DNA from: Candidatus Saccharimonadota bacterium
GTDB lineage: Bacteria; Patescibacteriota; Saccharimonadia; Saccharimonadales; Saccharimonadaceae
Direction: 5' to 3'
NCBI GenBank assembly: GCA_017510425.1
Contig: JAFWNJ010000008.1
Location: forward strand, 1 to 56,104
DNA: 56,104 nucleotides
In this document: positions 1-7,411 of the stretch, in pieces
Layout of the letters: the number at the start of each line of letters is the position of its first letter
Position numbering within the stretch: position 1 is the stretch's first letter
The notes under the pieces: model-generated
Told to the model about the DNA's origin: nothing
Database searches by the model: none
Seen by the model: only the letters and a program-made list of their open reading frames with translations
Made by a program: the position numbers and the translations under genes

Positions 1-1380
1 AATTCGGTGGACGGTGGCGAGATTGTCTATTTAGTAGATACAGGTGCCATTACAAGATTAGTTTTTCCAACCTTTTGGTTTGAGCCCACGCCACAAGGTA
101 AGTTTATGTTGAACATGGCTTTCGGACAAAGCAAGTATTATGTAGATAGTTTGTCCGAGAATACAAAGCGTGGCTTACGAGAGAAAGTTCGGCGTGGCGA
201 GTTTCCCGGACCGGCACCTATTGGCTACTTAAATGATTATCGTACTAAAACAATTGTGCCGGATCCACAGTTTGCGAGCGTTATTAGACAAATATACGAA
301 ACTTATTCCAGTGGGCGCTATACACTCCGAGAGATTTCTTTCCTTTTAAAAGAAAAAGGAGCGATAACCCGTAATAAAAAGCCTTTCCATCCAAGCAAAG
401 TGCGGTGGATTCTATCAAACCCCTTCTATGTTGGGTTGTTCTATTATGGTGGGGAGATTCACGAAGGCTCGCATCCACCTATAATAGAGAAATCTCTCTT
501 TGATAAAGTTCAGCATATTTTGGATGAGCGCGGGCACGCCGTGCCGAAGATTAAGAAACAATTTGCTTACTGCGGTTTGTTCCATTGCCCTTGCGGAATG
601 ATGGTTACCGCAGAGAAACACATTAAACACTTCAAGAACGGAAACAACCCAGAATATGTTTATTATAGATGCACTAAAAAGCATAGATTCGTGAATTGTG
701 CCGAGCCAGCGGTGCGCGCCGAAATCTTAAACCGAGAATTAGACGAATTCCTACTTGGTTTCGCGCCAACTGATGATATGTTGGATTGGTTGAACGCTAG
801 ATTAGAAAAAGACGCTAACGACAGCAATAACTCGCAAGAAATGTTGCGCAAAAATCTATCGAACCAAATAACTAATCTTAATATTAAGCAGAATCGGCTT
901 GTAGATAGTTACCTAGAACAAGATATTGATCGCGCAACATTTCTTGCTAAAAAAGAGCAAATCGTGAAAGAAAAGCAATCATTAAAAGAAAAACTCGCAT
1001 CATTAGAAAGTGGGCAAAATGCTTGGCTCGAACTAATGCGAAAATGGCTAGAAACGCTTGGCTCTATCCGTAAAATCGTTGAAAAAGACAATCCGAGTCA
1101 GAAAAAGCAACTCGCGCTTGAAATGTTCGGCTCGAACCTCATTTTAAGCGGTAAGAAAATCCACTTGGCAGGCTGTGAAGTCGGGCAAGGGGCAGGCGAA
1201 AATGGGCTCGCGACCCCCGCACCGCGAGCCCATTTTCGCCATTATTCCGAGCTTCGCTCGGCAATAAAAAACGCGCTTTCGCGCGAAGATCCGGAATTTT
1301 GTTCCATGATGGTGGGCGATACAGGAGTCGAACCTGTGACCTCGTCTACGTCAAAGACGCGCTCTAGCCAACTGAGCTAA
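1..1380 (+). CDS. Large serine recombinase, C-terminal part (5' end outside window)
   Basis: The reading frame is open from the left edge, so the N-terminal catalytic resolvase domain lies outside the window and the GTG at 7 is not a real start. What is visible is the middle and C-terminal part of a large serine recombinase: a Recombinase domain (about residues 50-175 of the visible part, ending in the typical SNPFYVGLFYYGG segment), a zinc ribbon with CHCPCG-like and later Cys residues (FHCPCG... YYRC... NC), and a coiled coil rich in Lys/Glu. Such enzymes integrate and excise mobile elements or phages. The last 23 or so codons run through the antisense strand of tRNA-Val, so the gene sits at the very edge of an element whose attachment site is probably that tRNA. 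The family call is firm; the exact C-terminus is less so because the tail after about nt 1190 is hairpin sequence. Confidence 0.9.
   Translation, partial: NSVDGGEIVYLVDTGAITRLVFPTFWFEPTPQGKFMLNMAFGQSKYYVDSLSENTKRGLREKVRRGEFPGPAPIGYLNDYRTKTIVPDPQFASVIRQIYETYSSGRYTLREISFLLKEKGAITRNKKPFHPSKVRWILSNPFYVGLFYYGGEIHEGSHPPIIEKSLFDKVQHILDERGHAVPKIKKQFAYCGLFHCPCGMMVTAEKHIKHFKNGNNPEYVYYRCTKKHRFVNCAEPAVRAEILNRELDEFLLGFAPTDDMLDWLNARLEKDANDSNNSQEMLRKNLSNQITNLNIKQNRLVDSYLEQDIDRATFLAKKEQIVKEKQSLKEKLASLESGQNAWLELMRKWLETLGSIRKIVEKDNPSQKKQLALEMFGSNLILSGKKIHLAGCEVGQGAGENGLATPAPRAHFRHYSELRSAIKNALSREDPEFCSMMVGDTGVEPVTSSTSKTRSSQLS
1195..1261. repeat. Strong hairpins at the 3' end of the recombinase gene
   Basis: Perfect 18-nt inverted arms (1195-1212 and 1223-1240) flank a 10-nt loop. 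A second short hairpin follows, CCGAGC-TTC-GCTCGG at 1247-1261. They lie inside the reading frame of the recombinase tail, just before tRNA-Val. They may be a terminator-like structure or recombinase/attachment-site structure; no clear T-run follows the large hairpin. Confidence 0.7.
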
Positions 1381-1386
1381 CCGCCC
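1310..1386 (-). tRNA. tRNA-Val (GAC)
   Basis: On the minus strand the sequence folds into a full cloverleaf. The acceptor GGGCGGT pairs with ATCGCCC, the D-arm is GCTC/GAGC, the anticodon stem CGTCT/AGACG carries loop TTGACGT with anticodon GAC, the T-arm contains GGTTCGACTCC, and CCA is encoded. The 3' end points at the serine recombinase gene, the usual geometry for an element integrated at a tRNA 3' end. Confidence 0.95.
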
Positions 1387-1450
1387 GCTCGTCAATGCTT
1401 TATGCAAATGATGTTAGTATTATACCATATAATTCGAATATTTAGTATTA

Positions 1451-1876
1451 TTACGTCAATCTAGTAAACAACATAATTAGAGAATAGAGGCATACATAAG
1501 TGCGCCTCTCTGCTATATATATAGGACTAGAAAGTTCTGACGTAAAGAACATATCAGAAACAGCCATGATCGTGCCAGGACCCTGATGTAATACTAAAAC
1601 AGGCAGTTCTCTCTGCATTGCAGCCAACAAATCATCTTCAGTTGGTGCATTAATTGCTATTACAACAGAGGGAAACAAAACATCTGTTTCTATTACGGAT
1701 CCGTCACGTGGCACCATCTTAGACCTCATCGATATTTGGCAATAGGTTTCTTCCTGCAAAGCGCTCGCACACAAATCGTCCAAATCAAACAATTCTTCCG
1801 GCAATTCCGATAGCTCCAACCTAGTCTTTGCATAGGCATAGGTATCAGCATCGTGATGGCAAATATAACCAATCAT
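1451..1876 (-). CDS. Hypothetical protein, probable C-terminal part of a frameshifted gene
   Basis: The 141-residue frame contains no family I recognise. It is acidic, with a hydrophobic strand (LFPSVVIAINAPTEDD) and another near PVLVLHQGPGTIMAVSDMF. No Shine-Dalgarno site precedes the ATG at 1876, and the same frame stays open upstream to about nt 2002, encoding a natural-looking segment (ISQFFILTEKNLSHFPGR). That extension meets the end of the gene at 1974-2264 in a frame one base away. I infer that the two are one gene of about 270 codons broken by a single-base change near nt 2000, or joined by frameshifting. Function unknown. Confidence 0.5.
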   Translation of the reverse strand: MIGYICHHDADTYAYAKTRLELSELPEELFDLDDLCASALQEETYCQISMRSKMVPRDGSVIETDVLFPSVVIAINAPTEDDLLAAMQRELPVLVLHQGPGTIMAVSDMFFTSELSSPIYIAERRTYVCLYSLIMLFTRLT

Positions 1877-1973
1877 CGAAGAGCTAATTCCCTGATAGCC
1901 ATAAATAACACGACCAGGAAAATGTGAAAGATTCTTCTCGGTTAAAATAAAAAACTGAGAAATTCCGTTTCCT

Positions 1974-2264
1974 TTACCGTCTCCTCGATTGTGTCCATCT
2001 TATAATTCGTCCGTACTCGGGCCAGAATAAAAAATGGTCCTTGCTGCAATCGAGATGGTAAATCTTCCCAGCAACCATGCCTTCGGAACTCTTCAGACGA
2101 TCAACAATAGAATTACATGCATATTCTCGAGCCTTCTTGTAAAGCTTTTCTAATTCCAGTCTATTTAATACAGGTAGAATTTCCTTTAGCACCTTCTTTA
2201 CATACGATGAAGTCTCCAAAGAATAATAAAGCTCTTCGTCAAACATTTCTTGAACCATGTCCAT
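1974..2264 (-). CDS. Hypothetical protein, probable N-terminal part of a frameshifted gene
   Basis: I chose the ATG at 2264 because AAGAAGGA lies just upstream; a longer frame starts at 2291. The protein is helical and charged (MDMVQEMFDEELYYSLETSS..., ...LNRLELEKLYKKAREYACNSIVDRLKSSEG), then reads KDHFLFWPEYGRII and ends in a basic, artificial-looking tail (RWTQSRRR). Dropping one base near nt 2000 would continue it into the 1451-1876 frame. No family recognised. It lies in the accessory region next to the recombinase and tRNA-Val. Confidence 0.5.
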   Translation of the reverse strand: MDMVQEMFDEELYYSLETSSYVKKVLKEILPVLNRLELEKLYKKAREYACNSIVDRLKSSEGMVAGKIYHLDCSKDHFLFWPEYGRIIRWTQSRRR

Positions 2265-2374
2265 AATGTTTTCCTTCTTGCAAATGCACAAGAAACCTCC
2301 GATAGTTATAACATATTCTGAGATTTTCGCAAATCAACGAGTATAATTATTCTACAATTATTACTGGACACGCA

Positions 2375-2527
2375 ATGGCATTCGCACCATTTGGGAAAAC
2401 CGAATTCGACTATCCAGAATCATATAAGCCACTTGAAGAAATAATCAGAAAGTATCCTGATAGCAATTTGGTGATAGTAAGCGATTTAAGCACTGAAAAA
2501 CCATTCAATTTAATGCCAAAACATTAA
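2375..2527 (+). CDS. Possible 50-residue ORF or gene remnant
   Basis: An open frame begins MAFAPFGKTEFDYPES and ends NLMPKH. Its amino-acid composition looks protein-like, but no convincing Shine-Dalgarno site precedes the ATG and the frame is open about 25 codons further upstream. It may be a fragment of a longer lost gene. I do not recognise it. Confidence 0.25.
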   Translation: MAFAPFGKTEFDYPESYKPLEEIIRKYPDSNLVIVSDLSTEKPFNLMPKH

Positions 2528-2609
2528 TTCATAAATGCCAAAAATATTTTTAGACATACAATAATTATTCTCGTCTACGTAACAGATTATAAGTAAAGCA
2601 TAGAAGATA

Positions 2610-2638
2610 TTGACAAAAATAACCATATATGATATAAC
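2610..2638 (+). promoter_or_regulatory. Sigma-70-type promoter of the 2803 gene
   Basis: A perfect -35 TTGACA (2610-2615) is followed by a 17-nt spacer and the -10 TATAAC (2633-2638). Transcription should start near 2645, giving a leader of about 158 nt before the ATG at 2803. Confidence 0.75.
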
Positions 2639-2708
2639 AACAGTATAAGTTTGCTGAAACATCTAGAACCTTAAGAAGATGTATTAAACTCTCCTTTGAG
2701 GAAATTTT

Positions 2709-2785
2709 GCGACTCATTTTGCTTATCTATATGGTAATCAAAATGAGTCGCGAAAGCCACTCAAAAAACAGGCGGTAAACCCGCC
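2709..2785 (+). promoter_or_regulatory. Structured leader upstream of the 2803 gene
   Basis: A perfect 13-bp inverted repeat (2709-2721 with 2739-2751; GCGACTCATTTTG and its complement) encloses a 17-nt loop. A second stem, GGCGG-TAAAC-CCGCC (2771-2785), sits directly before the AAGGAGGT ribosome binding site. The arrangement could control translation or transcript stability, but no known riboswitch class is recognised. Confidence 0.5.
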
Positions 2786-2802
2786 AGAAGGAGGTAGTAC
2801 AG

Positions 2803-3186
2803 ATGTGTGAATATGTAGGTATGAGATATCATTTTGGTCCGCCTACAATCTCGAACAAAAAGATGGACAGTTGGGAAAAAGTTTATGCTGGTTTCGAAAA
2901 CTGCATAAAGCAACTGGAAAGCGAAGGGTTTCATCAAACCCAAAGGCCTCATCGCAAGCTTCCTGCCCTGATGGGTTATTGGGAGAAAAGAATGAAAGGG
3001 TCTGGCTATCCAGTTAAGTGGTACAGCAAGAAGATCAAAGGCCGCCGAACGGTTGTCCGTGCGGTTGTCGGAGGTTATGTTTCGTCGTACGTAGACGGTA
3101 CTACTAATGCTAACCACCCCATAATGATTTACTGCGTAAACATCTTCGGCGATCGCGAAATCGAAGAGTACGAGAAAAATCATTAA
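2803..3186 (+). CDS. Hypothetical small protein with strong ribosome binding site
   Basis: The 127-residue basic protein starts MCEYVGMRYHFGPP and contains aromatic and Gly-rich strands (GYPVKWYSKKIKGRRTVVRAVVGGYVSSYVDG). It has no signal peptide or membrane segment, so it should be cytosolic. The start is fixed by AAGGAGGT (2788-2795) eight bases upstream. It has its own promoter, a long structured leader and its own terminator, so it is monocistronic. In these respects it resembles the small accessory genes at 47459 and 48068. No family recognised. Confidence 0.75.
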   Translation: MCEYVGMRYHFGPPTISNKKMDSWEKVYAGFENCIKQLESEGFHQTQRPHRKLPALMGYWEKRMKGSGYPVKWYSKKIKGRRTVVRAVVGGYVSSYVDGTTNANHPIMIYCVNIFGDREIEEYEKNH

Positions 3187-3212
3187 CGCGAGAGGACACA
3201 TCACCCACAAAT

Positions 3213-3258
3213 CCCCGACCTCCACACAACCAGTGTGGGTAGAGCCGGGGCTCTTTTT
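3213..3258 (+). terminator. Rho-independent terminator of the 2803 gene
   Basis: CCCCG (3213-3217) pairs with CGGGG (3246-3250) around an inner CCACAC/GTGTGG stem, followed by CTCTTTTTTC. Confidence 0.8.
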
Positions 3259-3425
3259 TCTTTGAAAAAATTAAACTAAATCATTTAAGGTATTAACAGA
3301 CATTTTAACATGAATGGTGGTGTGGGCGAATTGGGCAGGCATTAACACTATATAGAGAAGATTTGCGAATGAAACTAGATAACGAATATGCTATAATAAG
3401 AGTATAAAACGATGGAGACGACTAA

Positions 3426-4628
3426 GTGGCAGAAATAATAAAGGACATTAACAGAAAATCTAGTGCTAATATACCAGATGAGGAACCGTGGGGTGAAAAA
3501 TATCAAAGGAGTATTCCTGCCTTTGATAGCGAAAGGGCGACAGAGCTTGCTAAGGGAGAGAAACTTGATCGAGAATGCGCACAGACTATCAGGAATTTAC
3601 TAGGCAAAGAGACATTTAATCCGAGCGAGGAATATAATGAACTGGTACAATATGCGCAAAAACGTGGAGAAAGACACGGTATAAAAACCCCGATAAATAT
3701 ATACCTACGTTATGAATCATGGGGCAAAATCAACGACCATTCTTCTGGAATTTTTTATGATCGGTATGATCCGCAGACTGGCAATCATTACAGGGGCAAG
3801 GAATGGGGGTTCGGCACTAGAGCATACCATAGCCCTAAAAATGGAACCTTCATAGATTTTACGGCAACCCCTAGGGGCGAAGAACAAAAACCTCGAGAAA
3901 AACAAGAAACGGTTTTAGGCGGTTACGAGAAAGTAGACGAAATAATCAATTTTGCATATACGGTAGAGCATGAATTACAGCACGATGTACAACAACAACG
4001 CTTAGATTCTGGAGAAATCTCTTACGATGCACTAAGAACGGCTCGCGATAATGTAGTGTTAGCTTGTCTACCAATGATTAAAAACGGAAATTATTTCTAT
4101 GTTAATGCACACGACGATTTCTTCATAGAGAGAGAAGCAAATGATAGTGCAGACGATTTTCTATCTAAAGTCTTACCGGTAGGTGGTACGCATTACGAAT
4201 CTAAGTTTATAGATAAAAATGACCCCCAAAAACGATTATATAAGGTCGGGGATATCTTAGAGCAACGCGCCAAAGAAGGTCGGATTGGAGTAGGTAGAGG
4301 ATATACCTTGACAGTTGATGAAACAACATTAAAAATTAAAAGAAAGACATATAGTGGTAAAGCCGAAGAAATCATTTCTGATTTATGCGATGATTTGGTT
4401 CGAGCGTACCCAGGTTTTTTGGCTAAGTATCCAGTTTTATTATTGGAATATGATTCTAACGGAAATCGTCGCAAACGTGAAGATATAGAAGCCGACATGG
4501 CATCGATCGATAATGGTGAGAATTTTTCATTTGGCGGCAAAGAAGCTGACGCAAAACGGTTGAAGACAGCGTACTATAGATTATTAAAACATTCCAAGAA
4601 ATTCAATCCTGGCTCAATAATAACCTAG
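3426..4628 (+). CDS. Putative zinc metallopeptidase-like protein (HELQH motif)
   Basis: This 400-residue protein starts at GTG 3426 with a GGAG element just upstream. The clear motif is VEHELQHDVQQQ, an HExxH zinc site at residues 182-186, followed about 50 residues later by IEREANDSADDFL (Glu235/Glu237), which could supply the third zinc ligand as in gluzincins. There is no signal peptide or membrane segment, so it is cytosolic or exported by an unusual route. The C-terminal third is charged and Lys-rich. It stands alone in the accessory region near a recombinase, so it may be mobile-element cargo such as an effector or toxin. The motif is seen directly; peptidase activity and the third ligand are inference. 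Confidence 0.65.
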   Translation: MAEIIKDINRKSSANIPDEEPWGEKYQRSIPAFDSERATELAKGEKLDRECAQTIRNLLGKETFNPSEEYNELVQYAQKRGERHGIKTPINIYLRYESWGKINDHSSGIFYDRYDPQTGNHYRGKEWGFGTRAYHSPKNGTFIDFTATPRGEEQKPREKQETVLGGYEKVDEIINFAYTVEHELQHDVQQQRLDSGEISYDALRTARDNVVLACLPMIKNGNYFYVNAHDDFFIEREANDSADDFLSKVLPVGGTHYESKFIDKNDPQKRLYKVGDILEQRAKEGRIGVGRGYTLTVDETTLKIKRKTYSGKAEEIISDLCDDLVRAYPGFLAKYPVLLLEYDSNGNRRKREDIEADMASIDNGENFSFGGKEADAKRLKTAYYRLLKHSKKFNPGSIIT

Positions 4629-4677
4629 TCCAATGATTTCATCCAGATTTAATGGGGTATTAACAGGAAGTTTTATA

Positions 4678-4702
4678 GGGGCAAAACGGCAGTTTTTGCC
4701 CC
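4678..4702 (+). terminator. Hairpin downstream of the metallopeptidase-like gene
   Basis: GGGGCAAAA (4678-4686) pairs with TTTTGCCCC (4694-4702). The flanks TTTATAGGGG and TTCTTCGTGCA recur around a second hairpin at 10423-10448, so it belongs to a small repeated unit. Confidence 0.6.
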
Positions 4703-4736
4703 GTTCTTCGTGCAAAATTGACGTAAACAATCATCC

Positions 4737-4840
4737 CCACTTCCACCACCAGTCGGCAATCTCCATCCTACTGGGAAGAAATCCCCGGCCACATTGCCGC
4801 TCGCCATTTCATAATTACCATTCCCTGCTATGGCAGTAAC
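4737..4840 (-). pseudogene. Fragment of a FISUMP-domain gene
   Basis: About 104 nt closely match part of the intact FISUMP gene at 7681-7783 on the same strand. On the minus strand the fragment still translates as AGNGNYEMASGNVAG followed by GWRLPTGGGSG, against GNGNYDMASGNVAG and GWRLPTGGGSG in the intact copy, and the conserved ICP has become FFP. Neither a start nor the rest of the domain is present. It is the debris of a duplicated or recombined copy and abuts the LiaF-like gene promoter. Confidence 0.85.
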
Positions 4841-4847
4841 TCTATGT

Positions 4848-4853
4848 TATAAT
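4848..4853 (+). promoter_or_regulatory. -10 box of the LiaF-like gene
   Basis: The element is TATGTTATAAT with TATAAT at 4848-4853. It predicts a start of transcription near 4860 and a short leader that includes the AAAGGAG site. Confidence 0.6.
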
Positions 4854-4874
4854 TACACCAAAGGAGTATTAAAC

Positions 4875-5585
4875 ATGAAACAAATCAAACCAATCATCTG
4901 GGGAATCGCTATTATAGCCCTAGGTATTATTTTCGGCGGCAACGCACTTGGCCTCTTCAGCCTCGACATCTTTTTCGATGGCTGGTGGACTCTCTTTATT
5001 ATCATCCCCAGCATTGTCAGTCTCATCACCGACAAAGACAAAATCATGAGTCTCGGCTTCATCGCCGTCGGCATCATTCTGCTCCTCGCAGCTCAAGACA
5101 TCTTCTCCTACGATGTCGCATGGAAAATCATCCTCGCTGTCTTTCTTGTCGCTATCGGTCTTTCCATTATCGCAAGAAGCCTCTTCCATAGCAAAAACGA
5201 CCAAGAAGTCGCGAAGAAAGTCGCCGAAGCTGCAAAAGACGACAAATCCATGGACTCCCAATTCGCCGCCTTCTCCGGCACTGATCGCATCTACAAAGAC
5301 GAAGTCTTTAACGGCTCCAACGTTGCCGCCATCTTCGGCGGAGTCAAGTTGGACCTTCGCCATGCCAAATTCGAAAAAGATACCGTCATCAAAGCCTTTG
5401 CTCTCTTCGGCGGTATCGATATCATCGTCCCCAGCGACATCAAAATCAAATTAAAATCCGGCTTCATCTTCGGCGGCTTCTCCGATGACCGCAAAAACCC
5501 TTCCGACAAATCCAAATACACCATCTACATCGACGCAGCCGGCGGCTTCGGCGGCATCACCATCACCGACAAACCTGAGAAATAA
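4875..5585 (+). CDS. LiaF-like membrane protein
   Basis: This 236-residue protein begins with four hydrophobic helices in the first 100 residues (IIWGIAIIALGIIFGGNALGLF; WWTLFIIIPSIVSLI; LGFIAVGIILLLAAQ; IILAVFLVAIGLSIIA). A soluble C-terminal beta domain follows, with the repeated pattern FGGVKLDLRHAKF, FGGIDIIVPSDIKI and FGGFSDD typical of LiaF-type cell-envelope stress proteins (DUF2154). In Firmicutes LiaF inhibits the LiaRS two-component system. No liaS or liaR homologue is adjacent here, so its partner is unknown. The ATG at 4875 is chosen because AAAGGAG (4860-4866) precedes it. Confidence 0.8.
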   Translation: MKQIKPIIWGIAIIALGIIFGGNALGLFSLDIFFDGWWTLFIIIPSIVSLITDKDKIMSLGFIAVGIILLLAAQDIFSYDVAWKIILAVFLVAIGLSIIARSLFHSKNDQEVAKKVAEAAKDDKSMDSQFAAFSGTDRIYKDEVFNGSNVAAIFGGVKLDLRHAKFEKDTVIKAFALFGGIDIIVPSDIKIKLKSGFIFGGFSDDRKNPSDKSKYTIYIDAAGGFGGITITDKPEK

Positions 5586-5617
5586 TCACGCTAATTATAT
5601 TTTCATTAAATCTCGTA

Positions 5618-5646
5618 TTGTACTGCATTATATGTCATGTTATAAT
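5618..5646 (+). promoter_or_regulatory. Promoter of the secreted FISUMP gene at 5677
   Basis: The -35 TTGTAC (5618-5623), a 17-nt spacer and TATAAT (5641-5646) predict a leader of about 24 nt containing AAGGA. Confidence 0.6.
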
Positions 5647-5676
5647 AACCATAAGCAAATAAGGACATACATTACA

Positions 5677-7209
5677 ATGAAGCATACAAACAAAAGCTCA
5701 CTATATATAATAAGTAGTCTAACCATCACTACTCTAATTTTAGGTTTAGTATTATCTTCAGCTTTGGTTTCTGCCGATAACGATACTTCTGTTGTAGACG
5801 AAATTAATATAACTATCCCAGTCTCCTGTACTCTATCTGGTACCGGAATGAATACTCATAATGCAGAGATTAACAATGGACAATATAATTCTGCTATTGG
5901 TGAAACTACTATGAAAGCATTTTGTAATGATAATAATGGTTTTGCTATCTATGCTATAGGCTATACTGACAATGAAGATGGTAAGAATGTACTAACTAAT
6001 TCTACTCTAGGCAGTACCTATGACATAGAAACCGGTACAGCAATCACTGGCAATGATTCTCAGTGGGCTATGAAACTATCTACCATTACTAATCCAGCCC
6101 CAACTTATCCTATCATCATTGCAGGCAGCACAGACGATACCGAAAAAGAACAAGGCGACCCAGACTACACCAGCTTCCAGGAAGTCCCAGATGATTACAC
6201 CTTAGTCGCCAAACGCACAGCCGGCACAGACATTGGTACAAGCGCCGAAGGCTCCACTCTTACCACTACTTACCAAGCCTACATCAGCCCTACTCAATCA
6301 GCTGGGACTTACACTGGACAAGTCAAATACACTTTAGTTCATCCGCATAATGCCACGGCGCCTATAAAACCATTAGTGAATTGCAATCCATCAGGCACTA
6401 CAATTTCCGATATCATATGTATGCAAGATATTGATTCATCCAATAAAGTCTCTATCCTAGCCTCTATGACCGAAAGCATACCACACTCATTATACGATTC
6501 ACGCGATGGTCAACAATACAATGTTGCTAAGCTAGTCGATGGCAATATCTGGATGTTAGATAACTTAGCTCTAGATCCTACAGACACTATTACTGCAGCC
6601 AATTTGAGCCAATATAACACAAACGCACCTGATGATGCGATTGCCAATCTGTTAAGAGGCGGCAATACCGACAATAACCCAGGTTGGACTAGTGAAGCAA
6701 TAGTTAATAAAGTTTCTGATTGGAACAGTATTAGCCCTAATAATGCCTACGAGTATCCTTATATCAATAACGTTAGCAAAGATACTGTGGTTACTAGCTA
6801 TGGCGATAGCAATGGCAAAGTCGGCGTTTATTATAATATTTGTGCCGCCACGATGGGTACCTACTGTTATCCCGGGTCTGGTAATCAGCCCAATCCAATC
6901 TATGACTTATGCCCAGCCAACTGGAGGATACCATCATCTACAGATATTGAAGGTATTTTAACCACTATTGCAGGCTCATCACAAGTATTTGATCCAGTAA
7001 AAACCAATGATGTTCTCAATGCCTTATCCTTATCATTATCTGGTTCCTTCCAAAATTCCTCGGCAAATGAGCAAAACACCATTGGAACTATTTATACTAG
7101 AGACATTAGCCCTTATACTATCATTCTGACCTATGAGAATCAATATATTCTCGTCGTCAATAGCAATAGAGGATTAGGTTATTCAGTTCGCTGCGTTTTG
7201 AACCATTAG
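5677..7209 (+). CDS. Secreted FISUMP-domain protein
   Basis: This 510-residue protein has an N-terminal signal peptide (hydrophobic stretch about residues 9-31, ending ALVSADN). A beta-rich segment with Cys residues follows (about 35-230), then a FISUMP domain (Fibrobacter succinogenes major paralogous domain, about 265-510) with its landmarks: YDSRDGQQYNVAKLVDGNIWMLDNL, DLCPANWRIPSSTDIEG and a terminal GYSVRCVLNH. It is probably exported and exposed on the cell surface; the domain's molecular role is not established. It is a distant paralogue of the products at 7412-10306 and 54013-55905 and lacks the InlB-type repeats of those two. The ATG at 5677 fits the signal peptide and the AAGGA upstream; the frame is open further 5' only by chance. 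Confidence 0.85.
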   Translation: MKHTNKSSLYIISSLTITTLILGLVLSSALVSADNDTSVVDEINITIPVSCTLSGTGMNTHNAEINNGQYNSAIGETTMKAFCNDNNGFAIYAIGYTDNEDGKNVLTNSTLGSTYDIETGTAITGNDSQWAMKLSTITNPAPTYPIIIAGSTDDTEKEQGDPDYTSFQEVPDDYTLVAKRTAGTDIGTSAEGSTLTTTYQAYISPTQSAGTYTGQVKYTLVHPHNATAPIKPLVNCNPSGTTISDIICMQDIDSSNKVSILASMTESIPHSLYDSRDGQQYNVAKLVDGNIWMLDNLALDPTDTITAANLSQYNTNAPDDAIANLLRGGNTDNNPGWTSEAIVNKVSDWNSISPNNAYEYPYINNVSKDTVVTSYGDSNGKVGVYYNICAATMGTYCYPGSGNQPNPIYDLCPANWRIPSSTDIEGILTTIAGSSQVFDPVKTNDVLNALSLSLSGSFQNSSANEQNTIGTIYTRDISPYTIILTYENQYILVVNSNRGLGYSVRCVLNH

Positions 7210-7411
7210 CTTAGAGCATATAATTACTATAACAAATCAAAGGCTACTAACCATACAATAATAGTTACCCTTATAACGAAGATGAAAAGGTTGTGAGACA
7301 CACCTTTTACTGTCGAAGAAACTTGCGATTAGGCCAATCCTATGCATCTCAATGAATAATCATACCAAATACCACACTCTAATCGTATTGTGTATTTTGC
7401 ATAATTACCTT

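Noticed and set aside
4633-4839. Open frame on the plus strand after the metallopeptidase-like gene
   Set aside because: It reads through the hairpin and the antisense of the FISUMP fragment; no ribosome site or protein-like composition.
4985-5454. Alternative-frame open frames within the LiaF-like gene
   Set aside because: Shadow frames caused by the codon pattern of the real gene; low-complexity Ser/Arg-rich translations.
4875-5585. LiaF-like protein as part of a LiaRS stress system with the kinase/regulator pair at 15344-16373
   Set aside because: The pair is 10 kb away, the kinase is soluble and the regulator has no DNA-binding domain, so no support for a link.
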